Of a DNA stretch of 38,638 nt, positions 32,085 to 38,638 are shown one piece after another (position 1 is the stretch's first letter; every line of letters starts with the position of its first letter). Below the pieces are notes generated by a model. That model saw only the letters and a program-made list of their open reading frames with translations, did not search any database and was not told the DNA's origin. Origin of the DNA: Caldilineaceae bacterium (GTDB taxonomy: Bacteria; Chloroflexota; Anaerolineae; Caldilineales; Caldilineaceae). The stretch lies in assembly GCA_022827195.1 (NCBI GenBank), contig JAJDTL010000001.1:1-38638 (forward strand), read 5' to 3'. The position numbers were made by a program, and so were the translations under genes.

Positions 32085-34652
32085 GTGAAGGGCCTTTCCT
32101 CTTCGTCCTTTTGGACGCGGATGATGAACAACAGATTCCCGGACCTGCAGAAATCTCTGATTGCTTTCCGCAGCCTGGCCGGTGGGAGACCAATGGCGAC
32201 CGGCATCGTTTTGGTCGCCGTGCTGGCCCTGCTCGCAGTTGTGTCGACTTTCATGCGCGACGGCAATTGGGCCGCCCTGCCGGCAACGGTCAATACGCCC
32301 ACCGAGGCTGCCGCGCTGCAGGTGGAGCCGACGCCAACTGCGACGGATTCGCCCACCGCGACCGACACGCCATCGCCAACGCTGACACCGACCGCAACCG
32401 AAACACCTACGGCCACCGAAACGCCGACGGCCACGGCGACGGACACGCCAACCGCGACGGACACTGCGACTGCCACTGCGACACCGACGGCCAGCGCGAC
32501 ACCGACACCGACCGCAACCGAGTTATATGTGCCGATCAGCGTTTTTCCCTCCGATATCGAGATCGGCGCGGCGGATAACGTGACCGCGCGCATCGTTCTC
32601 TTCCCCGCCCGCCTGCGCGCCGGCCCGTCGACAGAGGATGATGTCTTGGAGCGCGTGGGACAGGATGTCCAGGTCACCCTGGGCGGCATTACGGCCAATC
32701 AGGAGTGGGTGCTCTTGAAAGTGACCGATGCGAGAACCGAGTCAAACGGCAGCGAAGGCTGGATGGCCGTCGAGTTGATCGAAATTGAGGGTGACCTGGC
32801 AACGCTTCATCGCTACACGGATGAGGGCATTCGCGTTCGCCCATTCGGCTCGCGCCCGCCCGGCATCGGCATCCGGATGACGCCGACCGTAGGTGGAACA
32901 CCCGTCCCGTCAGGCAGCGGCGAACCGATCCCGCCGGCGACACCCACTGCCACGGCGACACCCACTGCCACGGCGACGCCCACATCTGCGCCCACCTCAA
33001 CGCCGACACCAACCGCGACAGCCACATCGACGCCAACGCCCACCCCTACAAGCACGGCCACCCCAACAAGCACATCCACACCCACTTCCACGGCCACATC
33101 CACACCTACGAGTACACCGACTGCCCAACAGGCCGCGCAAGCTGCGGACGAACTGCCGACGGAAATGTATGTCGTGACGCTGCAGCCCGCGCCTGTCAAC
33201 CCGCCCGCGGCGGATGAGTTGGCAGCGACCGTTCTCGGTGAGAGCGGGCCGGTCGATCTCTCACAGCCGATCTCGGTCCGCACCGACAGCGGCGACGTCC
33301 TGCTGCTACAGTTCGACCCCGTCGAGGAGCAGGTGGAGATGTGGAGCGGAATTCTTGGCGCGTCGCAAGGCGAGTGGCTCGCCGCCGCCGCCGATTTCCT
33401 CTGGCCGGGCACACGCGTCTATGTCGCCGGCCGCCAGGACGATGAAGGTCGGGTCGTTGTCTCGAATGTTCGGGTCGTCTCTCTGCCCGAGTTCGAGCGA
33501 GTCAGGCGCATGGATGTGCCGACCTTCGGCGCCGCGTGGCAGGGCGGCAAAGCCGCGGCGCTGCTGGGGAAACGGGGCGGGCCCGGCGTCTACCTCCTGC
33601 AACAGGACGGCGCGGTGACCGTGGTTCGCGAGACCGGCCAGAGCGTGGTGCCTGTCCACAACGGTGCGCAAGGCTTCGTCATTCCCGATGCCAACGCGCC
33701 GGCTGACCAGAATGGCTTCCTCTACGTGCGGGGAGACGGGACCGGGCTGGCCGTGCAGGCATATCCCTTCCAGAGTGTGCGCGGCATCGCGGCCGATGGC
33801 CGCGGCGATCTCTGGTGGATCGAGACGCCACAGGTTGGGCTGGCCCAATGGCGTCTGTGGCACTACGACACCGAGGCCGGACAGATCGTTCTGCGCGTGC
33901 AGGCATCTACAGCCCTGTTGGACGCGAGAGCGGACCGCACCATCGAGCCAACGCTGATCGCTGCCCTGGCGGCCGAGGGCGACAGCCGTTCCTTCTTGAT
34001 AGATACCGCCGACCTCGACGCAGGGCGGCAGTATACCGGCCTGTTCCGGGTCGATCTCGACTCGGACGGCGAGATCGATATGCGACAACTGGTGCCGGAG
34101 GGCATCTATCGCGGTCCCTTTACCGTCAGTGCAGACAGCGACCATCTGGCACATCTGGCCTTTGATCCGCAACATCCGAGCCTGACGGTCGGTTTTGTGC
34201 GTCCGGCCAATCAACTGTGGGTGCGGGAGATGGCCGCCAACGGTGCCGGCGCCCGCGGTCGGTTGAGCGCGCATACCCAAACCCGCTTCGAGTTCTTCGC
34301 CCCGCGCGTCGTCTGGCGCGACGATGATCAGCTCCTGCTGGGCCGCAGCCGTTTCTCGTCCCGGGGCGTTTTCTCGCTCGAAATCTTCGGTATCGCCCAA
34401 GTAGACCTGGCAGAGACAGCCGCCGCGTCTTACACTTCATTTCGCTATCCGGTGGGTGATGTGGTTGGGGACTTTGCCGCCTGCGACGACGGCACGGTGC
34501 TGATCAGCGTGGAGTCGAGCAACGGAGTCGCGCGGCTGGAGGAGTGGAACGGAGACGGACAGCCCGTAGTGCGCGGTCAACTGCCAGGATTTTTCGACCG
34601 CATTTTCCTCTGCTGGCAGCGATATTCCGGCCCGGCTCGGATTCGCAGGTGA
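32085..34652 (+). CDS. Large anchored extracytoplasmic protein with two Thr/Pro-rich repeats and an SH3-like domain
   Basis: Function unknown. From the GTG at 32085 (GGGGGGA just upstream) it has 855 residues. A single hydrophobic anchor lies at about 38-57. A first Thr/Pro/Ala tract (about 70-147) is followed by an SH3b-like domain (about 175-233, ARLRAGPSTEDDVLERVGQ...EGWMAVELIE), then a second TPTATATP-type tract (about 283-347). The rest (about 355-855) is a soluble beta-rich region with WIETPQVGLAQWRLWHYD-like propeller-style repeats. Upstream in-frame codons to 32040 overlap the previous gene and are unlikely; an ATG at 32121 is another option. Its stop overlaps the next start (GTGA). 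Probably an exported structural or sensing protein, by inference. Confidence 0.78.
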   Translation: MKGLSSSSFWTRMMNNRFPDLQKSLIAFRSLAGGRPMATGIVLVAVLALLAVVSTFMRDGNWAALPATVNTPTEAAALQVEPTPTATDSPTATDTPSPTLTPTATETPTATETPTATATDTPTATDTATATATPTASATPTPTATELYVPISVFPSDIEIGAADNVTARIVLFPARLRAGPSTEDDVLERVGQDVQVTLGGITANQEWVLLKVTDARTESNGSEGWMAVELIEIEGDLATLHRYTDEGIRVRPFGSRPPGIGIRMTPTVGGTPVPSGSGEPIPPATPTATATPTATATPTSAPTSTPTPTATATSTPTPTPTSTATPTSTSTPTSTATSTPTSTPTAQQAAQAADELPTEMYVVTLQPAPVNPPAADELAATVLGESGPVDLSQPISVRTDSGDVLLLQFDPVEEQVEMWSGILGASQGEWLAAAADFLWPGTRVYVAGRQDDEGRVVVSNVRVVSLPEFERVRRMDVPTFGAAWQGGKAAALLGKRGGPGVYLLQQDGAVTVVRETGQSVVPVHNGAQGFVIPDANAPADQNGFLYVRGDGTGLAVQAYPFQSVRGIAADGRGDLWWIETPQVGLAQWRLWHYDTEAGQIVLRVQASTALLDARADRTIEPTLIAALAAEGDSRSFLIDTADLDAGRQYTGLFRVDLDSDGEIDMRQLVPEGIYRGPFTVSADSDHLAHLAFDPQHPSLTVGFVRPANQLWVREMAANGAGARGRLSAHTQTRFEFFAPRVVWRDDDQLLLGRSRFSSRGVFSLEIFGIAQVDLAETAAASYTSFRYPVGDVVGDFAACDDGTVLISVESSNGVARLEEWNGDGQPVVRGQLPGFFDRIFLCWQRYSGPARIRR

Positions 34653-35500
34653 TTGTGTTCAGTGCGCTGCCATTCGGATTTTTGGGCTTGCTGTTGGCAA
34701 CTGCTCCCGTTCAGGGGGGCTTTGCCGCATGGCCGGATGACTGGGTCCATTTCGCCAACTCCACCCAATTGATCCTGGGATGTATCGGCCTTGTTGTGGC
34801 CGCGTTTCTGATGATTTGGTGGGTCCAGAGGACAGGTCGGTGGTACGCTGTTTTCGCCGGCACGCTGTTGGTCAGTATGCTGTTGAACGTGGCGGCGCTT
34901 TACCTGTTCGTCGTTCCTCCCCATAGCGCAGGATGTCTCGACCTTTGCCCCGGACGGCTCGGCTATCCCCATCCTTTCGCTACGCTCTCTCCCAGCGGCA
35001 CGGTGAAGATATATATCGTCGACTTTGTCCTCAACCTGTTGTTGTTGTGGCTGATGTGGCTCGGCGGCGCGATCGTGTGGCGTCTTCTGAGCGAGGCGGT
35101 CGAACTGGGGGAAAGGGGTTTGCGGTTCCGGCTGCTTTTTGTCGTCGTGTTTATCCTGGTGCCATGGGGTCTGATTCCGCGTTACTTCGGTCCACCCTCA
35201 GCCGATGTGAGCGGTGATGAGCTGCGGCTTGCTGTCAATGCCCGCCGCGCGGCCGAAACCACCTACAGCGTAACCGGCCTGTGGGTCCACCGCCTGGCGC
35301 TGGAGGATATCCGCTACATTCCCTTGGAAGTCCCCGATGTCCTCGGCGGCATCGACAAACCGCAGGCGCAGGTCTGCCTGCGGGGCTATACCTACTTCTA
35401 TCTGCCGTGGCGACGCTACCGGATAAAACTCGATCAGACGGGCGTAACACCCCTGAACTTCCAGGAGCTGCCCCTAACCGGTAGCTGCTGGCAGTCGTGA
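34649..35500 (+). CDS. Multi-span membrane protein of unknown function
   Basis: The 283-residue product starts at a GTG overlapping the previous stop (GTGA, 34649-34652), so translation is coupled. Hydrophobic segments lie at about 3-20, 40-58, 67-89, 122-147 and 158-178; the C-terminal third (about 190-283) is soluble. Two Cys (96 and 100, GCLDLCPG) lie in the loop after the third segment and could form a disulfide or metal site. Open frame before 34649 lacks a sensible start. I do not recognise a family. Coupling to the large anchored protein suggests a shared envelope role. Confidence 0.75.
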   Translation: MIVFSALPFGFLGLLLATAPVQGGFAAWPDDWVHFANSTQLILGCIGLVVAAFLMIWWVQRTGRWYAVFAGTLLVSMLLNVAALYLFVVPPHSAGCLDLCPGRLGYPHPFATLSPSGTVKIYIVDFVLNLLLLWLMWLGGAIVWRLLSEAVELGERGLRFRLLFVVVFILVPWGLIPRYFGPPSADVSGDELRLAVNARRAAETTYSVTGLWVHRLALEDIRYIPLEVPDVLGGIDKPQAQVCLRGYTYFYLPWRRYRIKLDQTGVTPLNFQELPLTGSCWQS

Positions 35501-35503
35501 AAG

Positions 35504-35546
35504 GTGAGGAGAGAGAGGTCGAAGCGCCTCGCCCTCCTCACGTTTT
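35504..35546 (+). terminator. Candidate terminator after the envelope module
   Basis: GTGAGGAG (35504-35511) pairs with CTCCTCAC (35534-35541), with an inner GAGG/CCTC pairing (35515-35518/35527-35530) and internal loops, followed by GTTTTG. The stem is strong but the T run is only four bases. It lies four bases after the stop of the 34649 gene, in the convergent gap to the DUF3179 gene. Confidence 0.4.
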
Positions 35547-35551
35547 GCTTC

Positions 35552-36829
35552 CTACCCCTCGCCGTAAAGCTCTGTTGCCGGGAAAAAGGCCGCCCAGGCA
35601 AACCAGAAGTGATCGAAATGGAGCACCGCGGTCAGCTGCTCACCGGCCAGTGGGCCGTCAACGGCCATACCCAGAATGTCCCAGGTGCTGCCCGTTTCTT
35701 CGTCGCTGAACGTGCCGTTCTCGTTGGCCGAAAAGGTCAGGAACTGGTCCCCAAGCTGGCGGTCGTAAACGGCCACTGCCCCGATGTCTCTGCCCTTGCT
35801 GATGAGCGAGCTATCCAGCGCGCTGGCCAGCCCGGGCTTGTGGAAAATCGCCAGATCTGAACCGCCGAACGTATCGTGGACAACGCCGGCCTCCTCCAGC
35901 AGCGCGAAGGGATAGGCGATGGCGTCGGTCTCCGTGGTCAGGCCGAGGACCCGCTCGACCGGTTCCAGGCGCGGGTCGGGCGTATCCAAAAAGAGGAAGG
36001 GGCGGGATGTGCTGTCATAGCCTACATACGGGTTGTAGCCGTAGTTGCGCGGCATATCGGGCCGCGCCAGCACCTCACCGTCCGGATGGCTTGTCATGTA
36101 GTCCTCCCACGAAAGCACCTGGCTGGTGAGGAAGCGCAACTGCTCGCCGGCATACGTGCCGATTATCCCTTCGCCGGTGAATTGCTGCCACCAGGTCTCA
36201 GTCTGGCGGTCGTACATAATCAGATCGCTGTTGCGAAGCCTTCCCGTGGTGCCAAAATCGAGGACCTGGCCGTCAAAATTACGATCAAAGGCGATGCTGG
36301 CGTTGCATAGCGGGCAGAAGGTGATCGTCACCGGCTGGCCGTCCACGACGTCGTTGACGATTTCGTGCCAGATGAGAATACTCAGCGGGTAGGCGCGCGT
36401 CACATCTCCATGACTGAACGAGATCACCGGATCCAGAGGTTCCAGCCACTCGTCGCCTGCCGCGATCGACTCGAACTCCGGCGCGTCGACCGCCGGGATG
36501 CCGTCTTTGGGCGGGCCGCCGGAAAGGATCTCTCCCCAACTCACCGTGCGGCGGCTAAAGTCGGTCGAAAAGCCGCGCGTGCGGACCGGCGGCGGGCTGT
36601 CATCGACGATTACCTCCGTGTTGAGCTGCGGCACGCCCGTGTCGCGGCTGGACGTTTGCGCGGTCTCGTCGCTGTCCCCCGTGTCGGCGGACGCGGGGGC
36701 GCTGTCCGTGTCCGCCGGCGCTGCCACGGGCGCGGGCGCTTCATCCGGCGCTATCGGAACGCAGGCCAACAGGATGATCGCAACGATCATTAGCAGGCCC
36801 GCCAGCTGGGTCCATCTCTTCCTCGGCAT
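35552..36829 (-). CDS. DUF3179-domain lipoprotein
   Basis: A predicted exported lipoprotein of unknown function. A basic start, hydrophobic stretch and LLAC give lipidated Cys23, followed by an Ala/Pro/Asp-rich linker to about 70. The DUF3179 domain has the family's GIPAVDAPEFESI, RAYPLSILIWHEIVNDVVDGQPVTITFCPLCNASIAFDR, and DLIMYDRQTETWW...GEGIIGTYAG pattern. The CPLCN motif may bind metal, but this is not established here. 425 residues is normal for the family with its linker. AAGGGGGT lies a few bases before the ATG. It converges on the 31288-35500 module and ends the resident sequence before the IS at 37037. No promoter was convincing in the 207-base upstream gap. Confidence 0.9.
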   Translation of the reverse strand: MPRKRWTQLAGLLMIVAIILLACVPIAPDEAPAPVAAPADTDSAPASADTGDSDETAQTSSRDTGVPQLNTEVIVDDSPPPVRTRGFSTDFSRRTVSWGEILSGGPPKDGIPAVDAPEFESIAAGDEWLEPLDPVISFSHGDVTRAYPLSILIWHEIVNDVVDGQPVTITFCPLCNASIAFDRNFDGQVLDFGTTGRLRNSDLIMYDRQTETWWQQFTGEGIIGTYAGEQLRFLTSQVLSWEDYMTSHPDGEVLARPDMPRNYGYNPYVGYDSTSRPFLFLDTPDPRLEPVERVLGLTTETDAIAYPFALLEEAGVVHDTFGGSDLAIFHKPGLASALDSSLISKGRDIGAVAVYDRQLGDQFLTFSANENGTFSDEETGSTWDILGMAVDGPLAGEQLTAVLHFDHFWFAWAAFFPATELYGEG

Positions 36830-37028
36830 GAAATACCCCCTTGTAATGGCTAAGACGCGCTGCCGCTTTGATGTCCGGGCGCGTTGTCGGTCGTCAGGTT
36901 AAGCATATACAGGGCATTATGCCACAGAGGGAAACTTTGGGCTGTAGTCAGGCTTACGCGATCGCCGCCCGTTTTGCGGGCGTTGGTTCTGGATTCGTCA
37001 GCACGCCACGCCGTCCAATTTTGGTGCG

Positions 37029-37036
37029 AAGCGAAA
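37029..37036 (+). repeat. Target-site duplication, left copy (AAGCGAAA)
   Basis: AAGCGAAA directly precedes the IS start at 37037 and recurs directly after its end at 38492-38499. The copies are identical. A ninth base (G) also matches if the IS is taken to begin at 37038, so the duplication is 8 or 9 bp. This marks a transposition event. Confidence 0.85.
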
Positions 37037-37058
37037 GGGTGCATCCGAGATTTTTGCG
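37037..37058 (+). repeat. Left terminal inverted repeat of the ISKra4-like element
   Basis: Sequence starts GGGTGCATCCGAGATTTTTG. It matches the reverse complement of 38470-38491 at 19 of 22 positions. The same motif, with small differences, ends the partial elements at 141 and 38500. Confidence 0.85.
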
Positions 37059-37119
37059 AGAGGGAGAGAGTTGTAGACTGAAGGGAGGGAAGAGGGAAGT
37101 TATAGGGAGGGGGTTCGAG

Positions 37120-38467
37120 ATGGACAAGGAAAAGGCGAAGGCGAAGTTTATGGGGGATGCGGAAGCAGTATTTGAGCGGATGTGGTCGTGGGGTGCAGAG
37201 CACTCGCAGGCAACGTTGGACGAGATAGCGGCGGAGTTGGTGCCATTGCGCCAGGAGTTGATGGGGGAATTGCTGGGGGAATTGGCGCAGCAACATGGGG
37301 ATGGGCGGTATGAAGAGGTGGTCTGTTCTGCGTGTGGGGAGAAGATGAAGTCGAGTGGACGGCGGAGGCGGAAGGTGTTACACGCCGAAGGGGAGGTGAA
37401 AATCAAGCGGGGCTATCACCGTTGTCCGCAATGTGGGCAGGGGATTTTCCCCCCTGGATCGAAGGCTCCATCTGACGCGGCGTAGCTGGACGCCGGCGAC
37501 GATAGCGCAAGCGCTGCGGATGAGCGTAGAGATATCCTCCTATGAGCGGGCTGCGGCGCAGTTTAGCGAGTTGACGCATGTTGGTCTGTCCAAGAGTAGT
37601 CTCCAGGAGTTGGTCAAAGCGTATGGCGGGCAACTGGTAGAGCGTCAGGCGGAAGAAGCGCAGGCTACGATGGAGATGCCGAGTAAGGAGACTGGGGAGG
37701 TCAGGCGCGAGATACCGGAGCCGCCGAGCGAGGCGATGAACATCTCGATGGATGGGGCGATGGTCCATATTCGAGGCGAAGGATGGAAAGAGGTGAAAGC
37801 GGTAGCCGTGTCGGCGATACGGCATCTGGTTGATAGGGTGACAGGCAAAGTAACCACCCTGTTAAGCGAGCACAGTTATCGGGCCGGGTTGTGGGATGCG
37901 AGCGAATTTTGTCAGCAGCAGTGGGCCGAAGCCTGTCGTCGGGGCGTGGAGAAGGCCGGCTATCTGAGCAGTGTCAACGACGGCGCAGCCTGGATCTGGA
38001 ACATCGTGCGCATGTGTTATGGCAACTGTGTCGAAATCATCGACTGGTGGCACGCTGTCGAAAAGCTGTGGCTGATCGCCCAGCACCGCTTCGGTGCGGA
38101 AACAGAGGAGGCGACAGCATGGGTCTCTGCGCAGAAGCAACTCTTAATCGAGGGCAGCCTGCGCCAACTTGTGCGTAACATCCGCCTGCTTTACCCCAGA
38201 GGAAATGCTCTGCCCGACTCGGTGCGCAACGCAACGCACTATCTCTTCCATAATCGCAGACGTATGCGTTACCGGCTCTTCCGCCAAGCAGGCTATCCCA
38301 TCGGCAGCGGCACGGTCGAGTCAGCTTGTAAACTGGTCGTTCAACAACGTCTCAAACAGTCCGGCATGCGCTGGTCTCGTAATGGCGCTCAAGCTATGCT
38401 CGCACTACGCGCTACGCTTCTTAGCCACCCCCTTCACCTTTCACTCTCACACATCGGTCTCGTCTGA
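37120..38467 (+). pseudogene. ISKra4-like transposase, split by a frameshift
   Basis: The first frame runs from ATG 37120 to the stop at 37485 and holds two CxxC pairs (CSACGEKM and RCPQCGQG). The second frame, open from 37433 to 38467, continues the protein with FSPLDRRLHLTRRSWTPA and ends in YPIGSGTVESACKLVVQQRLKQSGMRWSRNGAQAMLALRA, a signature of ISKra4 transposases. Dropping one base from the six-C run at 37449-37454 joins them: GIFPLDRRL replaces GIFPPGSKA. The rejoined protein would be about 448 residues, full length for the family. The single extra C is either a real inactivating mutation, a homopolymer sequencing error, or a +1 recoding site. Programmed frameshifts in IS elements are usually -1, so the last is least likely. 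Confidence 0.85.
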
Positions 38468-38469
38468 AA

Positions 38470-38491
38470 CGCAAAAATCCTGGATACACCC
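38470..38491 (+). repeat. Right terminal inverted repeat of the ISKra4-like element
   Basis: Reads on the minus strand as GGGTGTATCCAGGATTTTTG and matches the left repeat at 19 of 22 positions. It begins three bases after the transposase stop at 38467. Confidence 0.85.
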
Positions 38492-38499
38492 AAGCGAAA
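38492..38499 (+). repeat. Target-site duplication, right copy (AAGCGAAA)
   Basis: Identical to 37029-37036. The next base (38500) is the first of another IS terminus, so the complete element sits exactly eight bases in front of a second element. Confidence 0.85.
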
Positions 38500-38638
38500 G
38501 GGTGCATCCCAGATTTTTGTAGAGGTGTAAGAAGGGTAGACTGAAATGAGGGAAAAGGAAAGGGAAATGGAGAGAGGGGTGGAATGATGAAACGAGAAGA
38601 AGCGAAGGCGAAATTTATACGCGGGGCGGAGGAGATGT
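38500..38638 (+). mobile_element. Start of a second ISKra4-like element, cut by the window edge
   Basis: Begins GGGTGCATCCCAGATTTTTG, close to the terminal repeat of the upstream complete element but with a different leader, so it is a related, not identical, element. These 139 bases are the exact reverse complement of 3-141, so the two window ends carry two copies of this element pointing outward. Confidence 0.8.
38584..38638 (+). CDS. Transposase N-terminus, partial (second ISKra4-like element)
   Basis: Frame from two consecutive ATGs encodes MMKREEAKAKFIRGAEEM and runs off the window. The same residues are encoded in mirror image at 1-57. GGAGAGAGGGGTGG upstream can serve as a ribosome-binding site. 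Only 18 codons are visible. Confidence 0.55.
   Translation, partial: MMKREEAKAKFIRGAEEM

Larger units (their letters stand above)
37037..38491 (+). mobile_element. Complete ISKra4-family-like insertion sequence, 1455 bp
   Basis: The element is bounded by imperfect 22-bp terminal inverted repeats (19 of 22 match) and flanked by an 8-9-bp direct repeat. Its 82-base leader is G- and A-rich. It carries one transposase reading region (37120-38467) that is broken by a frameshift. The transposase has the N-terminal zinc-ribbon CxxC motifs and the C-terminal IGSGTVESACKLVVQQRLKQSGMRW pattern of ISKra4-type transposases. Family naming is by recognition, not by database search. Confidence 0.85.

Noticed and set aside
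33306..34400. 364-residue minus-strand ORF opposite the large anchored protein
   Set aside because: Antisense frame with no domain. The plus strand has the anchor, SH3-like domain and coupled neighbours.

Overview
The window looks like one contig from a high-GC member of the Chloroflexota, perhaps an Anaerolineae/Caldilineae relative. This is inferred from gene content, not from a search. The clues are long Thr-Pro-rich envelope proteins, a tandem FemAB-like protein, a eukaryote-type UDP-glucose pyrophosphorylase, a CIRCE-controlled hrcA-grpE pair and ISKra4-like insertion sequences. No tRNA, rRNA or CRISPR array was seen.

Layout. 1-141 is the outward-facing end of an insertion sequence (IS). 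142-378 holds a good promoter followed by an intrinsic-terminator-like hairpin. 379-8604 (+) is the translation/ribosome-maturation cluster nusA-ylxR-infB-rbfA-nrnA-truB-ribF; rimP, normally first, is missing. 8684-12071 (+) encodes a lipoprotein joining an SH3-like segment, a c-type haem motif and a beta-propeller, then a GT-B glycosyltransferase. 12093-16093 (-) is sbcD-sbcC (Mre11/Rad50-type nuclease). 16173-17573 (-) is a small YvlD-type membrane protein and a double-GNAT protein. 17603-19384 (-) is hrcA-grpE with a perfect CIRCE operator and a promoter. 19401-22044 (-) is a polyprenyl-phosphate sugar-phosphate transferase and a GT2 glycosyltransferase. 22304-25126 (-) is modA-modB-ftcD in tight overlap, with no modC. 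25344-27569 (+) is a duplicated FemAB-like ligase. 27620-30937 (-) is UGPase and a gamma-glutamyltransferase. 31288-35500 (+) is a three-gene membrane/extracytoplasmic module of unknown function. 35552-36829 (-) is a DUF3179 lipoprotein. 37037-38491 is a complete ISKra4-like element with a target duplication and a frameshifted transposase. It is followed directly by the start of a second, different element at 38500, whose 139 bases are the exact reverse complement of positions 3-141.

How the parts fit. The first cluster is core information processing. Most of the rest concerns the cell envelope (sugar transfer, peptidoglycan-type ligation, UDP-glucose supply, anchored extracytoplasmic proteins), with DNA repair and heat-shock control between. 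Nothing amounts to an obvious new defence or mobile system. The least explained pieces are the 31288-35500 envelope module, the haem/beta-propeller lipoprotein, the nusA leader that has lost rimP, and the nested IS arrangement at the window ends.
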